From the NCBI GenBank assembly GCA_030737875.1, contig CM060921.1:397646192-397710191 (forward strand): a stretch of DNA of 64,000 bases, given 5' to 3'. The translations under genes and the position numbers were made by a program. Positions 48,750-60,279 of the stretch are shown one piece after another (positions within the stretch are counted from its first letter, which is position 1; each line of letters begins with the position of its first letter). The notes beneath the pieces are model-generated. The model was given only the letters and a program-made list of their open reading frames with translations. It was not told where the DNA came from and made no database searches. This DNA comes from Allium sativum. Lineage: Eukaryota; Streptophyta; Magnoliopsida; Asparagales; Amaryllidaceae.

Positions 48750-49391
48750 TTCTTCCCCCCTTAGAATAATTTCATCCTCGAAATTGCAAAGTAAGAAGAA
48801 TATTCTGACCCATATTATTTTAAAATCATTAAAAATAAATTCAAGCTTTAAAAATTTTCTAAAATTTTAGCAGTACTTCTCCTGCATGGCTCGATCGGTA
48901 CGACTATGACTGCCATTCTGGCCTCAATTTCTTCGAAAAGAAAATTCAAACTCCAAATGGGAATCCCCTTTATTTGAATCCCAATTTATTTATCCAATAA
49001 ATTTTTAAATCCCAATTTATTTGAATTCATTCAATATGAATTCATTCTTAACTTGATTTTTCTTAACTAGATTTAGTTTTATTTTCCTATCTGATTCGAT
49101 TGACAAATCAGTTCAACTTTATATCATATTTCAAATTTAATTTCAAATCAGAACAACAAAACAACTCACATCAGTATAATATAGGAAATTATTTCTCTTT
49201 TCTATATAGAAATATATCTGGGTAAAATTATTTCATCTACCCACCTTTAGAAAACAATATTGTATCCATTTACTAGTTCACTGCTTCTCAACACTTGAAC
49301 CAGAACTCAATCTAGGGTGTTACTAACCCCATCTCTATTGAGTTACGCCACAGAGCCAAGGTTACTACTCAACCAATAGCTCTGATACCAC
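48750..49391 (-). mobile_element. 642-bp interior of the giant-LTR element
   Basis: Minus strand: primer-binding site, then non-coding AT-rich sequence, an imperfect hairpin AATTTC..GAAATT (48768-48785), and a purine run ending AGGGGGGAAGA next to the LTR. There is no open frame of interest and no gag or pol slice that I could align. Confidence 0.75.
49379..49390 (-). other. Primer-binding site of giant-LTR element
   Basis: The minus strand reads TGGTATCAGAGC, one base from the LTR end. Same initiator tRNA-Met primer as the other gypsy elements. Confidence 0.85.
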
Positions 49392-52300
49392 TGTAACGAC
49401 CCATGAATTTCCGGCCCTGAAAATCGACAAAAATACCCTTTACCGTACTCATGTCGATCTTCCAAGCACCGAAAACACTGGATAGTCATTAGAAAGAAAT
49501 TAGAGGGTGAGATACGGAAGAAAGAAATATTAGAATAGAAGAAGAAGAAGAAGTACAACACAGAGTCTCACATCGCAGCGGAACAAAATACATAAATAAT
49601 TTTTTTATTGAGAGCCTTTAAAAATACTTACAATATCAGAGTACAACACACATCTGGACAGTTTTGAAAATCTGTCCTCATATATATAATCACACAGTGG
49701 AATACTATTTGTCTGAACATCTTCAGCTCGTCTCTGGACTTTGCAGTACTTGATAACCTGAACCTGTACACCCCGGGCTAACCCGAGCATTTACAAAACA
49801 CCGGATCAGTCTGGTGAACCAGAGTGAGAAAAACTTGCACAGCAATTAAGGGTATCACACAACTTGATTTTAAAGTTAAAATCCTTTCGAAAGGAAAGAT
49901 AATCGTAAGACCGATCCACACATAAATACGGACGGTTTTTACCTTACGATAATCTAAACCAGTTTTCGAAATCAATATCTTTTTTGATATTATACTAGTG
50001 TCTAAATACAAGTAAATATCAATCTAGTGGAACGCTTGCATCTCACGCTCCACACATATATATATATATACAAACAAAACCGTGGGCACTTATTGGAAAT
50101 TGGATTCCGACTATGACAAGGTATGGGACCACCTGCCGCTCGTGTATCTCTAGAGGCGAATACACTGGGTTCAACAAGAACATCTTACAACCCGGCCCTC
50201 ACATGATCGACCACTCATTTCGCTTGAGTGTATCGAATGTATATCACCAACGGTTGGACTCAAACCACCGTTTCCCGAATGGGCAGAATCGATAAAGTAA
50301 GAAACAAAAGGAATTTCTCTAGATAGGTGATTATACACCCTAATGAGAGCGACCCACATAGGCATGCTGCCTGCCCGATTTTTGTCATTTCTCGGCTGTG
50401 AGGCTTGAGGTTAAAATTTACATCCAGAACATCTGGCCATCCTTTACTTTGAATGCCACATCGTCAGATCCTCAGGATATCACTAATTGACGTCCACAAA
50501 AATACCCTAGTTGGGAGCTAACCAACTATGATACGTTTGAAGAAATCAACGTACGTGGCCTATTGGAAATACTCTGTCAGACACTCGTCCATACAAGTCA
50601 TCCAGGAACAGGATGAACCGAAGGTACTCTCCTACTGCATCCCATATAGAAATCACCCCATGGATCAGTAGCGATAGTCCTTGCAATCCATAGTTTCCAA
50701 CCACGACAGAACCCCAGTATATCTCCGGGTCGAATCAGAGATTGTAAGTGGTCCTTCCACTTTACGGAGATCTATGGTCTTCACATGCGCCATCTCGATC
50801 ATCGTCTGATCTTCTATATATTCGTATTTGTTGGTCGAAATGGTTTTCGAATATACATTCGATCCCGGTCTTTCCATACCAACAACCGTAAGGGTCAGAC
50901 TTGATAGTCGGCTATTTAACTATCAAGCAAACATCCACGAAAATCATAAAATAGATTCACTGGTCTAGTACTCAGCATCACTTACTTGAATATTTCCAGC
51001 ATGTGGGAAAATATTTCACTTATAACTTTATATATAGTGATATTTGCAAAAACGTTTCATTTGGATATAACGATACTCGATATTCAATTTCCATTAATTA
51101 CTATAACATTCCCTTTATTATAACTGAGAAATCATTTCAATCTATTACTCGACGTTACGCCAACTCTCCTACATTCCTTACTTGGAAAAATACCAAAGTC
51201 TTATTCATATAAAATAAGCCATTATATGTACCTCATTCCCTTACGCTTCGAATTATTACCCAATCTCCCGTTAAATTATGTTACTAGAGAAAGATCATCT
51301 CATTTTATTTCAGTTACCTTGGAAAACTTATCACACATTCTTGCCATTACCAACTGGTATCATCCTTGGATAGTCCCGGAGTTGTTCAAGTTGGGGTATT
51401 TTAGTTACCTCTCAGACCTTGATCAACACTGTTCTTATCTTTAGATAAATACGAGTTGTAAATCTTATATCAAACACTTCTCACCAGTTTAAAATGTGGT
51501 TTTACAGTTCTGCTTACCTTTTTGGAAGTTTCCCTTTTATAAATTCTCGACTTATTAAATAACATTGTTTCACAAACTGAATTACAAAGCCTATATCCAA
51601 CCTGGTTTACCAAGCTCAAACAAACCCCTTTCAATCCCCTTTTCCTTTCGGAAAATTTCCTTCCAAATCCTTTGATTCAACTTAATACCATGATCAAGTA
51701 TTTCCAATTTAACATAACGTTTAACTCACGTTCCATTTATAAACCTTGTTTATAAATTTCAATTTTAAATAAACCCTCTACATTTACATCTCCTCTTACT
51801 CAATTCAAATATTACGTAACATCCCCATTTAACCAGTCACATTCGTTTAGAAACTTATATCACGTTATTTTAAAACCCGAGTTCAAATATAACTTGTTTA
51901 TAACTTCTTTCCAATACTCACTTGGACAATTCAACCCTCACTATCTCTATAGCCCAATCTAGTCAATTCCTCTTTTAAATTGATTAAAAATATAATTAAT
52001 TTAAATAACTTTATTTAACTGTTCTTAGGAAACAATTAATCGAATTTTCAACCGTTAGGTTATACTCATCTCATCTGCTTACATATTCTACGAACATAAG
52101 TATTTACTTTATCAAAACAATTTAATAATAACTTATGAACCCTTGAATAATAGTAATACCTTTTTCTTTTTCTTCTTTAAAATTTCTGTATTCAAAATAA
52201 TATATTTAAAGCCTAAAATAAATTTGTAATCCTCGTAAAGGTCTACCCACTTGCAGATAAAAATCCGTATGTGTATCATGACTGGTTTACAGACGATGTG

Positions 52301-55159
52301 ATGCTAGATTATTTAACCAATAATCCTACTGGTTGACCAAACTAGATGTTGAATTTCAATTCAACTGTTATCGATCCAAATTTTTTTCCTAATCACAACT
52401 ATTTCCCTTATTTGACAATAACAACTATCAATTAGCAAACAGATACCACAAACAATTCAAACCATTTCAATCACATTCGTTTTATAAACATGAATAATCG
52501 AAGGAAAATTATTTTATTTGGGTCAACTCAAAACATTGGGTATTTTCCTGAAATTAAACAACCGTTTAATTTCCTTTGTTAAATCAACAATGTATATATA
52601 TAATCACCAAACAGTCAACCACTCAAAATCAGAACATGTAAAATAAAAACCCAGTTTATATAAATTATAAACGGGAAGGGCTGAGTGAGTTTAACTCACC
52701 TGGATTTGAATCGGTTGATCATCGGTCTGTTTTAATCAAATTAAACTGATGTTTAATTAGAATAAAAATTCCCGTTACTTCAGATCCAACCGAGACCTGC
52801 TCCATCTCGAAGTGCTCGTCTCCACGGTCCCAACGCATTTGACCCCGCCTGAATCCGAGATCGTATGAGTGAGAAAACGTATTACGAACTTTATAAACAA
52901 TTTAAACTTTTTTTAAAAATATGGATTTCCTTTTTAAAATTAAACGGGCTTTTACCTCATCAGCCGGCCCAAACAAATCCAACCCGACCCGCCTCCTTTT
53001 AAACCCTAATCTACCTTTCTTTCGATCATTCACTCAGCCGCCACAAAAATTGATCAAAAACTCGAAACCCTAATTCCCAATTCCTTTAGCCAAAACCAAA
53101 AATCATGGCGTCGCACCCCCTTCGAGTTCCTCCGACAATTCGCCACCCCACTGTCGAGTAACCCCAATCCTTCCAGAACCACAACGAGCGAACTAACTCG
53201 AGGCCTGGTCTTCAGTGCGAACGGCTTCAATCGAAAGCTAAGTTTTCTCGATTTTTATCTGCTAAAATACTTTGTTTTGATTATCTTCTCTGGTATAATT
53301 TATGTTGGTTTGTTTCGAATGGATGAAAATCTGATGAATGAATGTGTGTATTTATAGTTGGGGTTTTGATTTTAGATAAGCACCCTGTCCATCAATACTT
53401 CAATTGAATTCGAATCTGTACTTAGATTTCGTTTAGATTTTTGGTATAGGATTTTCAGCATATATCCACCTGTTCGAAACAGATTCTGATCGCATCTTGG
53501 ATAAGTGATAGTGATATTGTGTGTTGTTACTTCAATTACAGGCTTTAGATTCGGTGCTCAGATTTTTAAAATACACGAAAGCAGTGTTGAGATTTTGTGT
53601 TCACCCATGTGACTGTACTATTTCGATCAGTCTTTTGTGAATACTCATATAGATATATCTATTTATTCTTGCTGTATGGTCTGCTTGAGCGGTTTTAATC
53701 AAATCCATGTTAGATCTTGAGTTCAGATTTTTTCCATATAAGAAAACAGAAATTTTAGATTTTGTGTATACACATATTTATATTAGTTGTTGCCCCACAT
53801 GCTTAGCTTGTTCAGCTATGCCATGTTCATTTCGATCAGAGATTTTAGAATGAACATAGATTTTATTTTCACTGTTCATGATTTATATATACATGGTTGT
53901 CAATTTCCTTGTGTGCTTTACGGGGATTTCTCCCTTACCGTTGTTTATTATGGCATGAATTTGATTGTTTGGTTGTTTGCTGTTTACTGCTTTGGACCAG
54001 TTTTGACTGATTGATGCCGTCCTACCCATTTGCATATTTTCTATATATGCTTTATATATGTTATTATATTAGATGTTTGTATTCCTGTTTGCCCTGATAA
54101 TAACCATTTAGGATAAATGCTAATCGTGATCATGTATAACAAATTCGAACTGAGTCCCTTGCCATAGATTTGGCACCTTCTCTCAATTGTCTTCAGACAC
54201 ATGAATACTTTATGTTGGTTTTAGATGAGGGAATGCATACCTGCATTTTTAGCTGCCTGTATTCTTTATTTGTTCAACTTTCATGTATTTTCATTTTTTT
54301 TATTTATACTGTTCATTTGTCATGAAATTACCCCTTTTTAATGGGTTTTATCTTCTTTTTGCAGATCAAAAGAGATGGGGACGACTCGGATCCGCTGGTG
54401 GAGAAGAACTTGCAAAAGTTGATTCAAAATGTTGTTTTCTTCTCTCTTTGTGTTATGTATTCTTGAACATGTATATTTATATATAATTTTTCTTCTTCAA
54501 CTTGTACTGTAAATAGGATTTGGACTTGTACTGTATAAACAACTCTATGTTATATGAATTTTAGTTTTTTTTTTCTTTTCCATCCTGTACCTGTGACAGT
54601 ATTTAATTTGTTTGCATATTTTATGTTAATGGTGTTTTCTATGTTACGATATTACGATATTATAAAAGTTCTTGTTGAACCATGTTTAACACGCTATCAA
54701 ATTGCAAATGATATTTTCTCCTGACGCTTCTTTGAATTTAAGGGCGATACACTAAATCCAAACTGATTTCCAACGAGTGATATTAAGTTAGACAATTGTT
54801 GAACCCTATTTTAATCCAACAATGTATTCGTTACAGTAGTACGGTTCTTGATAGCTATGAGGTGATACAAACTATAATATGGTTTCGTGTTGTATACTGT
54901 TAGTGGTATCAAATCTTTCCAATACTGTATATACATACTGTTTTTAACACGGTAATTCAAGTGGACATGTTATAATCCATGTGGCATTCCAAGTGGATAA
55001 GGTTATTATTAACAAAATAAGTTATATCACCAACGCTTGGAATTTAAGTAAAAGAGGTAAGCCACTTATCAAATGCGATCCATTCAGTTTGTTGCAATAT
55101 AGTAGATAAATAGATTTAAATATTCAGTTTCAAGTGGTCCAAAAATCCGGGACGTTACA
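49392..55159 (-). repeat. Giant 5' LTR (5,768 bp), uninterrupted
   Basis: Complete copy of the long LTR. It contains the antisense gene-like segment (53105-54440), AT-rich tracts, and ends at ACGTTACA next to CTTAG. Short open frames occur in both LTR copies but show no conserved family motif. Confidence 0.8.
53105..54450 (+). pseudogene. Gene-like segment inside giant LTR (two exons, intron)
   Basis: This is plus-strand sequence, opposite to the element. An AAACCCTAATTCCC-type leader is followed by ATGGCGTCGCAC (53105) and a GC-richer stretch of about 130 bp. That stretch ends near GAAAGCTAAGTT, which looks like a splice donor with G changed to C. About 1.1 kb later TTTTTGCAG precedes a second exon-like block (54365-54460) reading KRDGDDSDPLVEKNLQKLIQ, then a T-rich tail. 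The same arrangement is in the other LTR (35439 to about 48050, minus the chromovirus). I do not recognise the product. A captured host-gene fragment is the best explanation, but this is inference. The copy at 53105 has an early stop. Confidence 0.35.
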
Positions 55160-55673
55160 CTTAGGCTTAAGGGGGCTTGTGAAGTCATGGGTTGATCTTT
55201 TATCGTCAGATTTGAGTTGAAGGGAGCTTATATCAGTACGATTTGATTCTTTATTGGTGCTACTTCCTTTCTGGTTGCTCTTGACATTCGGTTGCTTGTA
55301 ATCTTGTTCTGCTAGCTCTCTTTACACAACAACGTTCATTTCGGCACGAAATCTGGTAAAATTCATTGCTGAAATTACTTTAGTTAGTACATCTACTTTC
55401 TGGTAAGCTTAAGGTATATGCCTTATCTCAGTTTCTCCTCCTTGCACTGATTCTTTAACGAAATGTAAGTCAATCACTATGTGCTTCGTTCTAGCATGTT
55501 GAATGGGATTTTTTGACATGTATACGACACTTTTATTGTCGCACCGCAGTATTGGTTTTACTGTAGACTTTATTTTATAGCTCATTTAGCATAGATTGGT
55601 TCCACTTTATTTCTGCAGTAGCGTTAGCTATGCTCCTGTATTCTTATTCCGTGCTTGATCTTGAAACTGTTGC

Positions 55674-56244
55674 TTATTTCTTTGAGCTCCATGAAATTAA
55701 ATCTTGACCAATATAAACACAGTACCCACTTGTAGATCTTCTGTCATCGGTTTCAGAAGCCCAATCAACATCTGCATACCCTTCTATGTTTAAATGTTGA
55801 CTGGCCTTTAGTGTAAGACCATAATCTGCAGCCCCTTTGAGATATCTTAAAATTCTTTTAACTTCCTTCCAATGTGTGTCAAGTGGTTTCTGCATAAACT
55901 GAGATACTTTATTAACATTGTAAGAATGTCAGGTCTAGTTATAGTAGCATATCGTAATGCTGCTATGACTTTCCTGTATTCGGTGGTATTAGAAATTGCT
56001 TCAGTTCTAAATTTTGAATACTGTTGGCTACTGACCATTGGTGTTGGTTGAGATTTTTCATTAAACATTTTTTTTGTTCATTAGCTCATTGATATACTTC
56101 CTTTGGAATAGAAATATTTTATTATTGGCTCTTTTTACTTCTATGTCTAAAAAATAAATGACATCCCCTAGATTTTTGATAGAAAATTGATTGTCCAGGT
56201 AATTTGTCAATTCATCTATGTCTTCAACTTTGTTACCAGTTACT

Positions 56245-56288
<44 letters not shown>

Positions 56289-56827
56289 TTACTAATGACT
56301 ATTTAATTCTGGTAAACAAAGAATTGTCTGATTTAGTAGACTGAAAACCTAGTTTATATAAAGTATATTTCAGTCTATCAAACCATACTTGAGGGGATTG
56401 TTCAAGACCATACATGACCTTATTCAATTTGCAAACATAGTTTGAATTAACATTATAACCTGGAGGTTGACACATATAGATTTCTTCTTCGAGAATCCCA
56501 TTTAGGAATGCATTATTGACATCCAAGTGTTTGATACGCCAATCTTTGCTCACAGCTAGAGTTAATATTAATCTTATAGTGGTGGGTTTTTACAACTGGA
56601 GAAAAGGTTTGATTAATATCGAAACCATATTCCTGTGTAAAACCCTTGGCTACTAATCTAGCTTTATACTTGTTTATTGAACCATTAGGGTTCATTTTCA
56701 ATCTGTAAGTCCATCTGCAGCCTATAATGTTTTTATTAGCAGGTGGACATACAAGATCCGAAGTACTATTCTTGATTAGAGCGTTATACTCTTCATCCAT
56801 TGCAACCTTCCAGTGTTTATCTTTCAT
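55674..56827 (-). pseudogene. copia reverse transcriptase and RNase H start
   Basis: The RT opens with WKVAMDEEYNALIKN and CRWTYRLKMNPNGSI (56827-56513), then HLDVNNAFLNGILEEEIYM (56553-56299). A TA run at 56247-56286 takes the place of the YVDD codons. Past it, MIVTGNKVEDIDEL and NLGDVIYFLDIEV follow (56249-56061), then RKVIAALRYATITRPDI (56068-55847), and RNase H with GYADVDWASETDDRRSTSG (55895-55674). Confidence 0.75.
56247..56286. repeat. TA dinucleotide microsatellite in copia RT
   Basis: About 20 TA units, starting right at the MIVTGN codons and running toward SLFTRIK on the upstream side. The catalytic YVDD codons would lie here. Confidence 0.85.
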
Positions 56828-57203
56828 AGCCTGGTCAAAAGATTCAGTTTCATTTGAAATGGATATGGCTAGAAATGTTTTGGGTTTAAAGATACCACTT
56901 TTTGCCTTATAATCATAGGATGACCAATTTGAGCTGGTTGTTCAGTTGGTGGTGAGTTGCTGGTGCATTGAGAATTTTCTGAACTATATTGTTGATTTTG
57001 TGATCCTCTTTCACTATCCTCATTACTTTGGATGCGTGTAGGTGGAAGAGGTGTCGTGCTGGTAGCTCAAAGTTTCCATAATCTTCATTGGTTTGAGAAC
57101 TTTGAGCATCAGATCTTTGATTGCTTTCTGTCTGCTGCCAATTTTCATCAATGTGGTATAGCAGATATTGAAACCTTTGGATTTCTGTCTTTTCATGTAA
57201 TAC

Positions 57204-58081
57204 TTATATCTCTTGTACTAGATGGAAAACTTTTTCATACAAAATAACATGCCTGCTAATATAAATTTTGCCTATGTCATCAATGCATTTATATCCTTTT
57301 TTATTATTAGTATAACCTAGAAAGGTGCAGTGTTTTGATCTAAAATTAAGTTTATTAGCATTATAAGGCCTCAAATATGGAAAACACAAGCATCCAATGA
57401 TTTTAAGATTTTTATAATCTGGTTTAACATTGTATAATTTCTCATATATTGATAGATCCTTTAATATACTGGTTGGTTGCCTGTTAATTAGATAAACAAC
57501 AGTATTAAAGGATTCTGGCCAAAATTTTAATGGCATACTTGCTTGTGCAAGCAATACTAAACCAGATTCAACAATGTGCCTGTGTTTTCTCTCAACAGGA
57601 CCATTTTTTTGAGATGGATATGGACACATGATTTTGTGAATAATTCCTTTTGCTGAAAATACTTACACAGACATTTGAATTCACCTCCACCATCTGTCTG
57701 AATGATTTTCATTTTATAATCAATCTAATTTTCAACCATAGTTGTATAATTTATAATAGCATTATATGTTTCAGACTTGGCCTTAAGAAAATATATCCAA
57801 GTAAATCTAGTGTAAGCATCCACACATGACACATAGTATCTATAACCAAAATCTGAATGAATTGGTGATGGACCCTATAAATCTATAGCAATTATTTGTA
57901 GGGGTTTAGTATAAACTGTGTCAGAATCAGTAAAGGGCTGTTTGTGATTTTGACCCATTTGACAATATTCACAAACATATGGCAAGGATACAGGATCAAA
58001 CTTGATAATATTGTCATTCAGTATTTCCTGAACAGTCTTAACACTTGGTGCTAAGTTTATAATGCCAGAGATCAAATACAT
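57204..58081 (-). pseudogene. copia integrase
   Basis: Frame 58081-57875 carries the Cys pair of the zinc finger (CEYCQMGQNHKQPF) and the first catalytic Asp in IIAIDL. Frame 57629-57204 holds the catalytic-Glu region (NGPVERKHRHIVES) and the C-terminal part (KLYNVKPDYKNLKIIGC, FRSKHCTFLGY). The middle, 57630-57874, is shifted but still recognisable (SPIHSDFGYRYYVSCVDAYT). Integrase would insert the cDNA; this copy cannot work. Confidence 0.75.
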
Positions 58082-58352
58082 TTGTGCTGCATTCAGCCTT
58101 GTCTTTAATATTCAAATTACAACTTTTGCTATTAATGGCATCACTAACATCACTTTGGCATTTAATAAAATTATTTTGTGTAGTCCATCGGCCAAATCAC
58201 CCTATAAAATAGTTTTCCTAGTTAGAATATCCCTAAGTAGACAATATTTTGGAAAGAATTCAAAATAAACGTTATTATCTTTAGAAAATTAGGATATACT
58301 AATCAAATTCTTGGTTATTTTTGGAACTAAGCAAATTGTACAACTGTAATTG

Positions 58353-58535
58353 CTATCTGCCATTGTTATAAGTATTACCAATATGCGTAATTTGATTGTG
58401 TTTGCCATTAGCTATAGAAATAGAGTTGTTGCCTCTGTATTCCCTGCGTCCAACGTTTAAGTTGTCAAGATTGTTTGTAAGGTGATTTGTTGCTCCTGAA
58501 TCTGGGTACCAACTGCCGACTTGTAATTGATCCAT
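58353..58535 (-). pseudogene. copia protease fragment
   Basis: Contains WYPDSGATNHLTNNLDNLN, the aspartic protease active-site region of copia pol, in a 60-codon frame. Downstream sequence continues but is shifted. Confidence 0.7.
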
Positions 58536-58855
58536 TCTGGCAGCCTCTTTTCCCTTGTCTGGATTGTTTGCTTCTTAATTTATTTGTGCCACATTTGCAG
58601 TTGAGTTATTACTGTTTTTCTGGTTCCAAGAATTGTTTGAGTACCTGAAATAACACTTTAGGGCAGTGTGACCAATCTTTTCGTAGATCTGACACTTGGG
58701 TCTGTTATCGTTGTTCCATCTGCCTCGGCCCCTGCCTCTATTTGCACCACCACCTCTCTGGTAAGAAGTTTTAGATCTATTCTTGTTTTGGCTTTTATTT
58801 TTGTTGACTGTAGCAATATTTGCACTGAGATTAGTTTCTTAAATTTGTTTGCTGC

Positions 58856-59398
58856 TTATTCTTGCTTCATGAGGCAATAAAATAGCATGAAATTCATCAA
58901 TGAGGGGGGGGGGACAATTTTTTGAGCTGTGATAACTGCAACAACTACCTCATAATCGTCAGGTAATCCATTTAGCAAATACAGAGCATGATCTCCATTG
59001 GATATCCTATTTCCTGTAGCGTTGAGTAGATCACATAATTTCTTTACCTTTGAGATATATTCTCTCATATTTAGATTTTCCATTTTAATGTTCTGAAGTT
59101 GTCTTTTATAGTGCAAAACTTTTGCAGATGATTGATTGTTGAATTCTTTTTCAATAGTTATCCGTATACCATTTGCTGATGTACACCCAATGACAGTTGG
59201 TAGTAAGTTTTCACTTATAGATGATAACAGCCAGGAACTAATTAATCGATCATGCCCATGATGTTGTATGAATGCCTCATTAGCAACAGTTCTATTGTCT
59301 TGATCTGTGACAAACTTTGCAGGAATAGGAGTATTACCCAGAATAAAACCTTCCAAACCATAGCCCTTTACAGCTGTTTCTACTTGTAGTTTCCACAA
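58856..59398 (-). pseudogene. copia gag, open part
   Basis: 180 codons with the copia gag domain (WKLQVETAVKGYGLEGFI near the start, CDLLNATGNR and LLNGLPDDYEVVV near the end). Upstream in the same frame an LQEENYLL stretch continues past a TAA (about 59435), so the true start lies further 5' (near 59690). The frame breaks by a run of about a dozen G at 58903-58914 and a following stop. Confidence 0.75.
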
Positions 59399-59973
59399 TA
59401 GATAATTTTCTTCTTGAAGTTGAATTGTGATTAATTAGCTTTGGGGACTTATACCAGTCTTTACTAATTGCTGAACAGGTGTATTAGGTGGGTTTTCTGG
59501 AGTAACTCCAGTAGCTAATGCTGAAGAAGTGGATGTATCCACCGTGATGAGAAACAACACAGGAATAACAAGAAATTCTGATCGATACCGTTTCTGATCG
59601 AAAGGGAAGAAATAACCTAGATTCAGGTATGAAGCAGCCAAAAGATTTGATGATGAGGTATGTCTTTGAAGATATAACTTTCTGATGAGTCTTTTAGGCG
59701 AGGCTTCGACTGAATTTAGTGAGTTTCTTGATTTCTTGTATTGGATTCCTGGTTTGATATTGAATTTCAGAAAATACAGTGTGTATAATTGAGAAACAGC
59801 AAAATTCAAAAGAATTTATGGCACGACACCAATGATCACACTGTATATGATCTCTTGGATAATGTGAATTATCACAGATGAGAGAAAATATACTCAAGTG
59901 ATGAGATTTATTTGATGGGTATATTCACACCAACAAATTGCAAGAATAGAAATGCCTTTAGGCTTTACCGGAA

Positions 59974-59985
59974 GCTCTGATACCA
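59974..59985 (-). other. Primer-binding site of the copia element
   Basis: The minus strand reads TGGTATCAGAGC next to the LTR end CTTGATT. Initiator tRNA-Met primer. Confidence 0.8.
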
Positions 59986-60273
59986 AATCAAGATTTGGAG
60001 TAGAAGAAATTTGAGAATAAATCAAATAGGTAAAATAGAATTTTGAATAGTATTCAAATTGTATTTTTACAATGAGATAAGCCCAGTATATATATTGTTT
60101 ACAGAATGGGCTTTCGGCTGTAAAGACACTGGATACAAAGTAATGTTCCGGATTGCCAAAGAACAACTGTGATATTATTGAGTCGATGGTAGATATGATG
60201 CCATGTTTGCAATCCACGAGATGAAGTATAAAGTGTGTTACAGAGAGTGGCTATCTTTCTTTATTCATTCTAT
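59986..60273 (-). repeat. 5' LTR of the copia element (about 288 bp)
   Basis: Pair of 31298-31586. It is followed on the plus strand by TAATTC. LTR length is typical of small copia elements. Confidence 0.7.
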
Positions 60274-60279
60274 TAATTC
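60274..60279. repeat. Target-site duplication TAATTC, right copy (copia)
   Basis: Pairs with 31292-31297 and shows that two LTR copies 28 kb apart belong to one insertion. Confidence 0.6.

Larger units (their letters stand above)
31721..55159 (-). mobile_element. Non-autonomous gypsy element with giant LTRs and 642-bp interior
   Basis: The minus-strand element runs TGTAACGTCCC...GGGTCGTTACA. The 5' LTR is 49392-55159 (5,768 bp). The interior is 48750-49391. The 3' LTR is 31721-35992 plus 47233-48749 (about 5,789 bp) and is interrupted by the chromovirus at 35993-47227. Primer-binding site 49379-49390 and a GGGGGGAAGAA polypurine tract beside 48749 are present. The interior has no coding trace that I can recognise. 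LTRs nine times longer than the interior are very unusual. It must rely on another element for gag and pol. It sits in the copia element with CTCAG/CTTAG flanks. Confidence 0.8.
55322..59690 (-). pseudogene. copia gag-pol (many breaks)
   Basis: Domains in minus-strand order: gag (about 59690-58856), CCHC-like knuckle (58695-58653), protease with PDSGATNHL (about 58510), integrase zinc finger and core (58081-57204), reverse transcriptase (56827-55850), RNase H (55890-55400), and a VDVLTK terminus (about 55378) with stop at 55322-55324. This order, integrase before reverse transcriptase, defines Ty1/copia. There are several frameshifts and in-frame stops. The second Cys of the knuckle is Tyr, and the reverse-transcriptase catalytic motif is replaced by a TA repeat. 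The SWSSKK RNase H motif suggests an Ale/Hopscotch-like lineage, weakly. Confidence 0.8.
31298..60273 (-). mobile_element. Ty1/copia element, split by a nested insertion
   Basis: Minus-strand copia element: 5' LTR 59986-60273, primer-binding site 59974-59985, gag-pol about 59690-55322, then a 3' untranslated part (55321-55160 continuing at 31720-31587) and 3' LTR 31298-31586. A gypsy-type element occupies 31721-55159. The junction bases are CTCAG (31716-31720) and CTTAG (55160-55164), a 5-bp duplication with one mismatch. The two LTRs differ at roughly 30 of about 289 positions by eye, so the insertion is old. The coding region is full of stops and frameshifts. Confidence 0.7.
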
